Positions 56,410 through 64,000 of a stretch of DNA of 64,000 bases are shown piece by piece (position 1 is the stretch's first letter; each line of letters starts with the position of its first letter). The notes beneath the pieces are model-generated. The model saw only the letters and a program-made list of their open reading frames with translations, was not told the origin of the DNA and did no database searches. Position numbers and translations under genes: made by a program. Source of the stretch: Bradyrhizobium mercantei (GTDB lineage: Bacteria; Pseudomonadota; Alphaproteobacteria; Rhizobiales; Xanthobacteraceae); contig NZ_MKFI01000002.1 in assembly GCF_001982635.1 (NCBI RefSeq), positions 309,964 through 373,963 of the forward strand, in the 5' to 3' direction.

Positions 56410-57351
56410 TTACCCTCCGCCGAGACGCGCCAGCGCCTCCTTGGCGGTCTTCAGATCAGGCTGCAGCTCGAGCGCCTTGCGGAGGTCGGCCGCCGCGCCC
56501 TTCTTGTCGCCGAGCCGCAGCTTGGCCTGGCCGCGGTTGTTCCAGGAATAGACGTCGGCGGGATCATATTGCAGCGCCTTGTCGTAATCGGCGATCCCGC
56601 CCTTGTTATCGCCCTGAAACAGCCGCATCAGGCCGCGGTTGCGCCAGCCGCGCGCGTCGGTCGGCGCGAGCTTCACTGCCTCGCCATAATCGGCGGCAGC
56701 CCGATCGAGCTGCTCGGCGTCGCGATAGACATTGCCGCGGTTGATGTAGGCGAGCACGTTGGGCTCGAGCTTGATCTCGGTGGTGAAGTCGGCGATCGCA
56801 TGGGCGGCGTCGCGCTTGCGGTAGTAGACGAAGCCGCGATTGCCATAGGCCGTGGAGAGCTGCGGATTGTATTTGATGGCGAGGCTGAGATCGGCCAGCG
56901 CGCGGTCGAGATCGCCCTTGTTGATCCAGGCGTCGCCGCGATTGTTGTAGGCCATCGCGAAGCCTGGATCGATCCGGATCGCCTCGTCATAGTCGGCGAT
57001 GGCATGATCGAGATCATTCTTGAATCCGTAGACGCGGCCGCGATTGGTATAGGCGCAGGCAAAGTCGGGATTGAGCTTGATGGCCTCGTTGAGGTCGGCG
57101 AGCGCGGCGTCGAGCTCGCGCTTCTCGGTCAGTCCATGACCGCGGTTGCAATAGGCCCCGGCCAGCCGCTTGCCGGTCTCGGTCTTGCCGTCGATGACCG
57201 CGGTGCAGGCGGTCACGCGATCGCCGGGCGCCGTCGTCTGGCCGATGCAGGTCTGCCAGCTCGGGTCATCGGCGGCGGCCGCTGTCGGAGGATGAGGCAG
57301 GGTCAGGGCGGCGCCGAGCAATGCGGCGGTCAGGCAGGCCAAAATGCGCAT
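56410..57351 (-). CDS. secreted tetratricopeptide-repeat protein
   Basis: A 313-residue periplasmic protein (start at MRILACLTAALLGAALTLPH; signal ends TAAAADD). Six to seven TPR units follow, each with the A-x-x-x-R-G/NRG-x-x-Y pattern (AYTNRGRVYGFKNDLDHAIA, AYNNRGDAWINKGDLDRALA, AYGNRGFVYYRKRDAAHAIA). TPR solenoids bind peptides or assemble envelope complexes. Two Cys pairs in the N-terminal part (QTCIG, TACTA) may form a disulfide. Confidence 0.88.
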   Translation of the reverse strand: MRILACLTAALLGAALTLPHPPTAAAADDPSWQTCIGQTTAPGDRVTACTAVIDGKTETGKRLAGAYCNRGHGLTEKRELDAALADLNEAIKLNPDFACAYTNRGRVYGFKNDLDHAIADYDEAIRIDPGFAMAYNNRGDAWINKGDLDRALADLSLAIKYNPQLSTAYGNRGFVYYRKRDAAHAIADFTTEIKLEPNVLAYINRGNVYRDAEQLDRAAADYGEAVKLAPTDARGWRNRGLMRLFQGDNKGGIADYDKALQYDPADVYSWNNRGQAKLRLGDKKGAAADLRKALELQPDLKTAKEALARLGGG

Positions 57352-57452
57352 ATCGACAATCCACAAATGCCAATTTGCGGGTTGGTCGCGGCTTTGCAGC
57401 GGCGGGTTCACGCGCTTAGATCAAACCGAGTGAATCAAATCAGGATTTTGCG

Positions 57453-57725
57453 ATGGCCGTCGTCCGCGACAACAGGGACCAAAACCGCTTCGAACTCGAC
57501 ACCGAGGGCGGCACAGCCTTTGCGAATTACCGGCGGACGCCCTCGGCCGTGATCATCACCCATACCGAGACACCGCGCGCCCTGCGCGGCCGCGGCATCG
57601 CATCGGAGCTGGTCAAGGGCGCGCTGGAGCTGATCCGTGCCGACGGCCACAGGGTGATCGCCGGCTGCGGCTTCGTGGTGGACTACCTCGACAAGCATCC
57701 GGAATACGCCGACCTGGCGGGCTGA
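57453..57725 (+). CDS. YjdJ-type GNAT N-acetyltransferase
   Basis: A 90-residue protein of the short GNAT family. It has FANYRRTPSAVIITHTETP (beta strands), the acetyl-CoA loop LRGRGIASELVKGAL and the closing GCGFVVDYLDKHPEY. Length and motif order match YjdJ/Gtn-like mini-acetyltransferases; substrates are unknown. It is divergent from the TPR gene and convergent with the FAH-family gene. Confidence 0.88.
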   Translation: MAVVRDNRDQNRFELDTEGGTAFANYRRTPSAVIITHTETPRALRGRGIASELVKGALELIRADGHRVIAGCGFVVDYLDKHPEYADLAG

Positions 57726-57738
57726 AATCCGCCCGGCG

Positions 57739-58542
57739 TCAGGCGATCTTGATCGACATGTCGGGCAGGCCCTCGAGCTTGCAGAGCAGCACGTCGCCCT
57801 TGACGACCGGGCCGACGTTTTCCGGCGTGCCGGAATAGACGATGTCGCCGGCCTTCAGCTCGAACGCCTCGGAGAGCTTTGCGATCTGCTCGGCGACGCT
57901 CCAGATCATGTTCTTCAGATCCGAGCTCTGCCGCACCGTGCCGTTGACCGCGAGCGAGATCGCGCCCTGGGTGAAATGGCCGGTCTTGGTTGCCGGATGG
58001 ATCGGCCCGAGCACCGCCGCGTGGTCAAAACTCTTGCCGATCTCCCAGGGCTTCTTCTCCGCCGCCATGCCGTTCTGCAAGTCGCGCCGCGTCATGTCGA
58101 GGCCGAGCGCGTAGCCGTAGACGTGATCGAGCGCCTTGTCGGCGGGAATGTTGGTGCCGCCGGATTTGAGCGCGGCGACCAGCTCGACCTCGTGGTGGTA
58201 GTTCTTGGTCAGCGACGGATAGGGATGATCGGCGACCGTGCCGATCGCGACATTCTGAATCGCATCCGTGGGCTTCTGGAAAAAGAACGGCGGCTCGCGG
58301 GTCGGATCGGAGCCACGCTCGAGCGCATGCGCGGCGTAGTTGCGGCCGATGCAGTAGATGCGGCGGACCTGGAACACCTCTGTGGCACCGACGATCGGGA
58401 TCGTCACGGCCGGGACCGGAAATATCGCCTTCGGCGCGGTCTCGGCATGTGCCGGCGTGGATTGCGCGGCGGCGCCGGCCAGTGCGAGGGCGCCGGTCGC
58501 AAGCATGGTCCGGCGATCGAGGTCAGTCACGGAAGTTTTCAC
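57739..58542 (-). CDS. Tat-exported fumarylacetoacetase-family hydrolase
   Basis: A 267-residue FAH-fold enzyme. The N-terminus carries a Tat signal (DRRTMLATGALALAGAAAQS, cleaved near AHAE). The domain has RIYCIGRNYAAHALERG, PFFFQKPTDAIQ, the metal Glu pair in HHEVELVAAL and Asp in YGYALGLDMTRRDLQ, then GDIVYSGTPENVGPVVKGD. FAH-family enzymes cleave or decarboxylate beta-diketo acids and are normally cytosolic, so export is unusual. Substrate unknown. Confidence 0.85.
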   Translation of the reverse strand: MKTSVTDLDRRTMLATGALALAGAAAQSTPAHAETAPKAIFPVPAVTIPIVGATEVFQVRRIYCIGRNYAAHALERGSDPTREPPFFFQKPTDAIQNVAIGTVADHPYPSLTKNYHHEVELVAALKSGGTNIPADKALDHVYGYALGLDMTRRDLQNGMAAEKKPWEIGKSFDHAAVLGPIHPATKTGHFTQGAISLAVNGTVRQSSDLKNMIWSVAEQIAKLSEAFELKAGDIVYSGTPENVGPVVKGDVLLCKLEGLPDMSIKIA

Positions 58543-58590
58543 GGGGCGTTCTCCTTCTTGTTCGCCGATCTATAGAGGCTCGCCGATCCA

Positions 58591-58620
58591 TAAAAAAGGG
58601 CCCGCGCTGGCGCGGGCCCT
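58591..58620 (-). terminator. strong intrinsic terminator
   Basis: AGGGCCCGCGC/GCGCGGGCCCT, an 11-bp perfect stem with a 2-nt nominal loop, followed on the minus strand by T6. It ends the DUF3597 transcript and insulates the FAH-family gene. Confidence 0.92.
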
Positions 58621-58645
58621 GGCCTTGTGCGGGACGATGATCCCG

Positions 58646-59059
58646 TCAGTGCTTGATGTCCGCCGGCAGCACGCCGCCATTGGCCGCGAGCTTGGTCATC
58701 ACCTGCTTGTGCAGCCAGATGTTCATGCTGGCGGAATCGTTGGTGTCGCCGGTGTAGCCGAGCTCCTTGGCGAGCTCCTTGCGGGCCGACAGGCTGGAGT
58801 CGATGTCGAGCGCTTTCATCAGGTCGACGATCGAGGTGCGCCACTCGAGCTTCTCGCCCTTGGCGGCAACGGCCTTGTCGAGAATCGGGGCGACGTCGAC
58901 GGACTGGGCGGGCGCCGCACCGGCGGGCACTGCAGCAGGAGACGCCGATGCGCTGCCGGATCCGCCGGCGGGAGCTGCGCCGGTGGCCGTTCCCCCGGCG
59001 GGCGCTGCGCTGGCGCTGTGGCCGAAGATCGCGCCCATGATTTTTCCGAAAATGCTCAT
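58646..59059 (-). CDS. DUF3597-family protein
   Basis: A 137-residue protein starting MSIFGKIMGAIFGHSASA (Phe/Ile amphipathic N-terminus). An Ala/Gly/Pro-rich linker follows, then a helical domain (VDVAPILDKAVAAKGEKLEW, RTSIVDLMKALDIDSSLSAR, KELAKELGYTGDTNDSASMN, WLHKQVMTKLAANGG) matching DUF3597. The domain resembles LysM-free cell-envelope proteins; role not established. A strong terminator follows. Confidence 0.85.
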   Translation of the reverse strand: MSIFGKIMGAIFGHSASAAPAGGTATGAAPAGGSGSASASPAAVPAGAAPAQSVDVAPILDKAVAAKGEKLEWRTSIVDLMKALDIDSSLSARKELAKELGYTGDTNDSASMNIWLHKQVMTKLAANGGVLPADIKH

Positions 59060-59346
59060 CGTTCGCTCCCAAGAGAGTTGAGATGTGAAGGCCACACGGC
59101 AATGCGCCGGCTGACCGAGGTCGCAGTTCAAGTCTATCGCCCCCTCCATAGCTTGCCAATGCGACATTCACTTAAGCGTGAGTGCTTTTGGCGCGGTTTG
59201 GGAGTACCCTCACTGCACAGTTCGCGACACGGCCAGTTCCCTGCTCTGTCTTTCGCGTCTGGCTTGCTCGTGATCGCTTCGAGAGGCGGTACGTTTGTGC
59301 CCGCTGCCGGGCGCAGAATGCGACCGCCCAGAGGGAGACAACGACC

Positions 59347-60258
59347 ATGGCCACGCAATACCAAGGCAATGTCACATCGGTGACGCAGAGCGGACAAGGC
59401 ACCGCGTCTGCGCCCATCATCCGCACCATCGGCCTGTCCGATTTGCATCGTGCGCTGCAGCTCGGCTGGGAAGACTTCAAGGCCGTGCCGAGCCACGCCA
59501 TCATCCTGTGTCTGATCTATCCCGTGCTCGGCATCGTGATTGCGCGCACCGTGCACGGCTATTCCGTGCTGCCCCTGCTGTTTCCGCTGGCCGCGGGCTT
59601 TGCCCTGCTCGGCCCGTTTGCCGCGATCGGCCTCTACGAGATGAGCCGCCGCCGCGAGGATGGCGGTGAAGCATCCGCATGGGACGCCATACAGGTGTTC
59701 CGCTCGCCGTCATTCGGCGCGATGCTCGGGGTCGGAACATTGCTGTTCGCCCTGTTCGTGACCTGGATCGCGACCGCGCAGGCGATCTACACGGCGGCGT
59801 TCGGCTACGCAATCGCGGCCGACATTCCCGATTTTGCCGAACGCGTGCTGACCACCCAGCAAGGCTGGTGGCTGATCGTGGTCGGCTGCAGCGTCGGCTT
59901 CCTGTTCGCGCTCGTGGCGCTTTGCATCAGCGTGGTCGCCTTCCCCATGATGCTCGACCGCCAGGCAACCGCCGGCGAGGCCATGGTGACGTCGATGCGC
60001 GCCGTCGCGCAGAACCCGGTGCCGATGGCGGCCTGGGGCCTGATCGTCGCGCTGCTGCTGGTGCTGGGTACGATCCCGTTCTTCCTCGGGCTTGCCGTGG
60101 TGATCCCGCTGCTCGGTCACGCCACCTGGCATCTCTATCGCGAGGTCATCGTCAAGGATCCGAACGCGCGACCGGTCTTCCCCGAGCCGCGCGAGCGCAA
60201 ACCCGCCGCGGACTTCCCGGCCAATCTGTTTCCGTGGCGGCGCAGCGATCGCAGCTGA
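59347..60258 (+). CDS. DUF2189 membrane protein
   Basis: A 303-residue inner-membrane protein from ATG 59347 (AGAGGGAGACAACG upstream). About six helices: HAIILCLIYPVLGIVIA, LLFPLAAGFALLGPFAA, FGAMLGVGTLLFALFVTWIA, WWLIVVGCSVGFLFALVALC, MAAWGLIVALLLVLGTIPFF. The layout and the GPFAAIGLYEMSRRREDG motif match DUF2189. It is sometimes found near cytochrome genes; no role can be assigned here. A strong terminator follows. Confidence 0.87.
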   Translation: MATQYQGNVTSVTQSGQGTASAPIIRTIGLSDLHRALQLGWEDFKAVPSHAIILCLIYPVLGIVIARTVHGYSVLPLLFPLAAGFALLGPFAAIGLYEMSRRREDGGEASAWDAIQVFRSPSFGAMLGVGTLLFALFVTWIATAQAIYTAAFGYAIAADIPDFAERVLTTQQGWWLIVVGCSVGFLFALVALCISVVAFPMMLDRQATAGEAMVTSMRAVAQNPVPMAAWGLIVALLLVLGTIPFFLGLAVVIPLLGHATWHLYREVIVKDPNARPVFPEPRERKPAADFPANLFPWRRSDRS

Positions 60259-60293
60259 GAGCCGGCTGAACCTGAAGTCGTAAACGTCAAAGC

Positions 60294-60325
60294 AACCGCC
60301 GGCCGATACATTCGGCCGGCGGTTT
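60294..60325 (+). terminator. intrinsic terminator of DUF2189 gene
   Basis: AACCGCCGGCCGA/TCGGCCGGCGGTT, a 13-bp perfect stem with a 5-nt loop, then TTTG. Confidence 0.9.
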
Positions 60326-60490
60326 GTCGTCCCGGACCGTCAAATGGGTGTGAAGTTGGCGTGGCATTTGCAGCGCTACCTGAGATAACGGCTCGATCAC
60401 GGGCCTTGTTTTGGCCGCTGTTGCCGCGAACATACCCGCCTCCTTTCGCGACCAATCGATGACATCGCAGACTCCGGAGTGAATTGCCTG

Positions 60491-61306
60491 ATGACCTCTC
60501 ACCTTTCCATTCGCACGCTCGCCATTGGCGCGTGGCTCGTGGCCTCGACCGCGTCGGCGCTGGCCGCCCAATGCGGTACCGGGACGTTCGAGTCCTGGCT
60601 CGACGATTTCAAGAAGGAAGCTGCGGCGAAGGGCATTTCGCAGAACGCGATCCAGACCGGATTGAATGGCGTCACGCAGGACAAGGCGATCCTGGCGCGC
60701 GACCACTCGCAGCAGGTCTTCAGCCAGACCTTCGAGCAGTTCTCGGGCCGCATGGTGCCGCCGCGGCTCAATCGCGGCTCGGACATGATGAAGCGCTACG
60801 GCTCCGTGCTGTCGCGCATCGAGGAGGCCTATGGCGTGCCGGGTGAGATCCTGGTCGCGATCTGGGGGCTGGAGACCGATTTCGGCGTCAACACCGGCAA
60901 GTTTCCGACCCTGCGCTCGCTGGCGACGCTGGCCTATGATTGCCGCCGCTCCGACATGTTCAAGGCCGAGCTGATGGATGCCCTGCGCATCGTCGAGCGC
61001 GGCGACCTTCCGCCGCAGGAGATGCGCGGCGCCTGGGCCGGCGAGCTCGGCCAGACGCAATTCATGCCGTCGTCCTACATCAAGTTCGCGGTCGATTTCG
61101 ACGGCAACGGCAAGCGCGACCTCTTGCACAACGTGCCCGACGTGCTGGCGTCGACGGCGAACTTCCTGAAGAGCTACGGCTGGAAGAAGGGCAAAGGCTG
61201 GGAGCCCGGCAGCGAGAATTTTGCGGTCATCCAGCAGTGGAATAAGAGCGAGGTGTACGCCAAGACGATCGGCTACTTCGCCACCCAGCTCGCCAAAGCG
61301 CCATAA
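60491..61306 (+). CDS. lytic murein transglycosylase (MltB/SLT_2 family)
   Basis: A 271-residue periplasmic enzyme cleaving MurNAc-GlcNAc bonds to 1,6-anhydro ends. The signal peptide (LSIRTLAIGAWLVASTASAL) precedes the SLT_2 domain with catalytic Glu in IWGLETDFGVNTG, LATLAYDCRRSDMFKAELMD and the substrate groove GELGQTQFMPSSYIKFAVDF. It ends at the domain, without a peptidoglycan-binding module. The start ATG 60491 is preferred over a GTG 12 bp upstream. Confidence 0.9.
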   Translation: MTSHLSIRTLAIGAWLVASTASALAAQCGTGTFESWLDDFKKEAAAKGISQNAIQTGLNGVTQDKAILARDHSQQVFSQTFEQFSGRMVPPRLNRGSDMMKRYGSVLSRIEEAYGVPGEILVAIWGLETDFGVNTGKFPTLRSLATLAYDCRRSDMFKAELMDALRIVERGDLPPQEMRGAWAGELGQTQFMPSSYIKFAVDFDGNGKRDLLHNVPDVLASTANFLKSYGWKKGKGWEPGSENFAVIQQWNKSEVYAKTIGYFATQLAKAP

Positions 61307-61401
61307 GGTACGTCAAAGGGCCGACTGCCCCAGGCAATCGGCTTATCGCCTTGATCTAAGATTACCTCGCCGTGCTGGGGCGCACGGCGATGCGTTTGCC
61401 G

Positions 61402-62397
61402 TCAGTGGCGCAGCGAAGCGGCGCGGATGTCCGACGGCGTTGCGCCATAATACCGGCGAAACGTCCGATTGAAGTAGGACAGATCGCCGAAGCCCGATTC
61501 AAACGCGATCATGCCGATGGTGTCGTCGCTCCGGACCGGGTCCGTCAAGAGGCGATGGGCGTGCGCCAGGCGCTGAGCCAGCACGAATTCCGAGAACGTC
61601 GTGTCCGCGCTTTCGAACAGTCTCTGGATGTAACGCGGCGTGAGCCGCAGGCGCGCCGCCACGGCGAGCAAGGTCAGATCGCCGTAGCTGAGATTCTCGG
61701 AGATGTCGGCCTTGACCGCGGCGAACCGCGCGGCCGCCAGCCCTCGATCTTCCGCGACCGCCGTCCCGTCCGGACTAGCGCCGACGACCAGCGCCCCAAG
61801 GTCGATCAAATGGGTGGCCACGGCCTCGAGCAGTCCGGGTGTCGAAAAGCGATATCCGTCGTCCAATTTCCGAAGGTAAAGCGCGAGCAACCGCAGTGCT
61901 TCCGTGTTCGACGGCAAACCACGCATGAGCACGTCGTCGAGATTGGAGACCAGTGGCGCCAACGCCTTGCGGGGCAGCCTGAGCCCGATGAAACGGGCTG
62001 GCAATTGCGGGAGGACGGCCATGCGGCCGACTTCCGCGCTCGACATCAGCACGGCTTCACCCGGGCCGAGCGTCACCTCCCGACCGCGTTGTGATGCGTG
62101 CATGCTGCCGCTTGTTGCGATCGTCAGGGTGAGGTCGTCAGTGCCGTCGAGCAATTCGCGCGGTCGTACGACCTGCAGATTGGTGCACGCCCAGGATCCG
62201 GTGCCAAGGCCAGTGCCAGGGCCGGGCAACTCACGCAACCGCGCTTCGGCATGGAATGCACCTTCGACCAGCGGCTCCGGGTCGAGCCTCATGACCAGCC
62301 GTCCGACCTGTTCCCGGAAAATCGCCAATCGGTCTCGTTCGCCCCAATCAGCCGTCGAGAACCGAAATTCGATGATACCTTGCGGCTTCCTTGTCAT
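61402..62397 (-). CDS. AraC-family regulator
   Basis: A 331-residue activator from the ATG at 62397 (GAGGA upstream). The N-terminal ~180 residues form an AraC-binding-like cupin sensor (SGSMHASQRGREVTLGPGEA). The C-terminal HTH pair contains DLTLLAVAARLRLTPRYIQR and GFGDLSYFNRTFRRYYGATP. It is clearly paralogous to the truncated regulator at 63273; the two flank a DUF3574 gene. Inducer unknown. Confidence 0.88.
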   Translation of the reverse strand: MTRKPQGIIEFRFSTADWGERDRLAIFREQVGRLVMRLDPEPLVEGAFHAEARLRELPGPGTGLGTGSWACTNLQVVRPRELLDGTDDLTLTIATSGSMHASQRGREVTLGPGEAVLMSSAEVGRMAVLPQLPARFIGLRLPRKALAPLVSNLDDVLMRGLPSNTEALRLLALYLRKLDDGYRFSTPGLLEAVATHLIDLGALVVGASPDGTAVAEDRGLAAARFAAVKADISENLSYGDLTLLAVAARLRLTPRYIQRLFESADTTFSEFVLAQRLAHAHRLLTDPVRSDDTIGMIAFESGFGDLSYFNRTFRRYYGATPSDIRAASLRH

Positions 62398-62496
62398 CGG
62401 CACATCCTCGTGGGTGGGGCCCAAGATTCTTGCCATCTGGCCAGCGACTATCGTCGCACGCGCGATGGGGATGGATATTGCGGTTACCGCGAGCGG

Positions 62497-62922
62497 TCAG
62501 AACGACGCGCAAGTGGTCGAGAGCGTGAGGCCAACCGACTGTTGATGAAAGCGCTGCCTGTACGCGGCGCCGATCTGCGTCAAGCGTGCCAAGGTCTCCG
62601 GGGTCTCGGCAGCGATGATGCGCACGACAAAGGACTGCTCGCGTGTGATCCGGCCCGTGTCCGGGTCGCGCCACTGGCCGGAAGCCCTGAGCAGGGTCAA
62701 GCCATCTGGAAAGCGCGGTGTCACCTCCTTCAGAAGGAAGTCCGACCACTGGGCATCCGATACGCGGCCATGTCCGGCGATACGACGTCCGAACAACAGT
62801 TCGGCCTGCATCATCGACTTGCCGTTGATCAGCTGGCAGGAAGTTGCCGCGCCTTCGGCGCTGGACGTGTGACTTCCCGCAACGAGGACAAGCCACGCTG
62901 CAGCCTGGATCAGTGCGCGCAT
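62497..62922 (-). CDS. DUF3574-family secreted protein
   Basis: A 141-residue exported protein. The signal peptide (ALIQAAAWLVLVAGSHTSSA) precedes a compact domain: QAELLFGRRIAGHGRVSDAQ, WSDFLLKEVTPRFPDGLTLL and the closing FVVRIIAAETPETLARLTQI, matching DUF3574. Two cysteines (TSCQL, TTCASF) near the ends may pair. It lies 99 bp upstream of the AraC gene on the same strand, between two AraC paralogues. Confidence 0.82.
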   Translation of the reverse strand: MRALIQAAAWLVLVAGSHTSSAEGAATSCQLINGKSMMQAELLFGRRIAGHGRVSDAQWSDFLLKEVTPRFPDGLTLLRASGQWRDPDTGRITREQSFVVRIIAAETPETLARLTQIGAAYRQRFHQQSVGLTLSTTCASF

Positions 62923-63272
62923 GAAGTTCGGACTGTGAGCTTTGTCACTCCGGCCACGATGCCCGTGGCAAGCCTGAGGTCGCCGGGCGCGATATCGGCA
63001 CGCAAAAGAACTGCTAAAATCACCCTTTGTCCTTCTGCGAGCGGGCCAATCTTGCGCTACAGCGTTTAGTGACTTGTCCGCCCGCCGGCTTGGACAGGCG
63101 CGACAGCACATTGGATGAAAACGACTTGGCGGGTCGGTATTTCGCTTTGACAGGGCCGGGTCATTGGCTAGAAGCCCCGCGTCGCGTGCGTTCGTTGCCG
63201 CCGAACCGGGTCGCCCTGGTGAACCAGACGCAGCAATCCGGCGACATCTGTTGCGACAGCCTGAGTTTCCCC
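62923..63272. other. divergent intergenic, no supported gene
   Basis: About 350 bp between the DUF3574 gene and the next AraC gene. No frame with a plausible start; probably holds both promoters. No striking repeat. Confidence 0.5.
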
Positions 63273-64000
63273 ATGACCTCCCCTGCCAACGACGTTGCAG
63301 TTTCCCGGTTTTCCCTGGAAGATTTTGCCGAGCAGGACCGTATGGCCGCATGGCGTGATCTATACGGCCGGCTGGTGCTGAAGGCCGACCTCGCGCCACT
63401 GCCGGATCATTCCTTGCATGCGGACGTGACCGTGCGGATGCTGCCCGGGCTATCCATCACGTCGGCCAGCATGTCGGCGTTTCGCTACGAGCGGGGTGCC
63501 GAACAGTTGGCGGATGGCAACGACGGGCTTGTCCTGGTGATGGGTTCGCACGATGCCATGATGGTGCAGCGTGGATGTGAGGTCACGTGGCGCGCCGGTG
63601 ATGCGCTGTTGGTCAGCTCGGCGGATCCGGTCGCGATGGTCTGCCCCGCCCCGGCGAAGATTCTGTGCCTTCACGTTCCACGGCCGGCGCTGGCACCGCT
63701 GGTGAGCAGCGTCGATTCCTCCGTGATGCAGCCTATTGCGCGCTCCACCGAAGCGCTGAAATTGCTGGTGAGCTATGTTGGGGCTCTGCAGGATGATTAT
63801 GCGCTTGCCACGCCTCAGCTACAGCACCACGTGGCCTCGCATGTGCACGATCTGATCGCTGTGGCGCTCGGCGCAACGAGAGATGCCGCGGCTGTTGCCG
63901 ATGGGCGGGGTGTCCTCGCAGCGCGGCTGCGTGCCATCAAAGCCGATATCATCGACCATCTCAATCACGGCAACCTCACGGTTGCGGCCGTAGCGCGGCG
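63273..64000 (+). CDS. AraC-family regulator, 3' end outside window
   Basis: An ATG at 63273 opens a frame that runs to the window edge (242 codons visible). The sensor domain starts MTSPANDVAVSRFSLEDFAE and includes VQRGCEVTWRAGDALLVSSA. The visible end (LAARLRAIKADIIDHLNHGN) enters the first helix-turn-helix and parallels LAAARFAAVKADISENLSYG of the regulator at 61402. The HTH is cut, so completeness cannot be judged. Confidence 0.82.
   Translation, partial: MTSPANDVAVSRFSLEDFAEQDRMAAWRDLYGRLVLKADLAPLPDHSLHADVTVRMLPGLSITSASMSAFRYERGAEQLADGNDGLVLVMGSHDAMMVQRGCEVTWRAGDALLVSSADPVAMVCPAPAKILCLHVPRPALAPLVSSVDSSVMQPIARSTEALKLLVSYVGALQDDYALATPQLQHHVASHVHDLIAVALGATRDAAAVADGRGVLAARLRAIKADIIDHLNHGNLTVAAVAR

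Overview
The window looks like a chromosomal segment of a Bradyrhizobium-type alphaproteobacterium (Nitrobacteraceae). The evidence is the GC-rich coding style, a locus matching the three-gene cyclic beta-(1,3)(1,6)-glucan set ndvB/ndvC/ndvD, dispersed palindromic repeats of the kind common in this group, many small secreted proteins typical of it, and GTTC-N7-GTTC LexA-type boxes. No replication origin, rRNA, prophage or CRISPR array was seen. There is one tRNA, tRNA-Lys(TTT).

Layout. 1-7 kb: a SPOR-like protein fragment, then ndvC (minus), ndvD and ndvB (plus). 7-15 kb: tRNA-Lys, many small secreted or unknown proteins, RNase Z and a 3-hydroxybutyryl-CoA dehydrogenase. 15-22.7 kb: a HlyC/CorC-type membrane protein, a stand-alone formyltransferase, RidA, an EamA permease, cysK with a lone BrnA-like protein, and tgt. 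22.8-25.9 kb: a patatin lipoprotein, a TetR regulator and a PepSY protein, with two copies of one operator-like motif. 25.9-27.2 kb: asd behind what looks like a Thr/Lys transcription attenuator. 27.3-30.5 kb (minus): the run coaD, periplasmic cyclophilin, TonB/TolA-C-like protein, cytoplasmic cyclophilin, queA. 31-37.7 kb: kup, a decayed duplicate of a phosphotransferase 5' end, two genes, the intact phosphotransferase, and an SDR/ECF-sigma pair. 37.8-47.5 kb: gyrA, a DUF2306-like protein, ssb, outer-membrane barrel genes including a remnant, and uvrA; ssb and uvrA each have an SOS box. 47.5-49.3 kb: an AT-richer reverse-transcriptase locus with two perfect 75-bp repeats that fold. 49.4-64 kb: a dense repeat patch and ordinary metabolic, envelope and regulatory genes, ending in an AraC regulator cut by the window edge.

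The two signals I rate highest are the leader upstream of asd (Thr/Lys-rich mini-ORF, mutually exclusive hairpins, intrinsic terminator, near-leaderless promoter) and the reverse-transcriptase locus (structured direct repeats upstream, all RT motifs intact, thumb region shifted out of frame by an 11-bp tandem duplication). Smaller ones are a Tgt lacking all four zinc ligands, a pair of TetR-type operators, and two gene remnants that record duplications.
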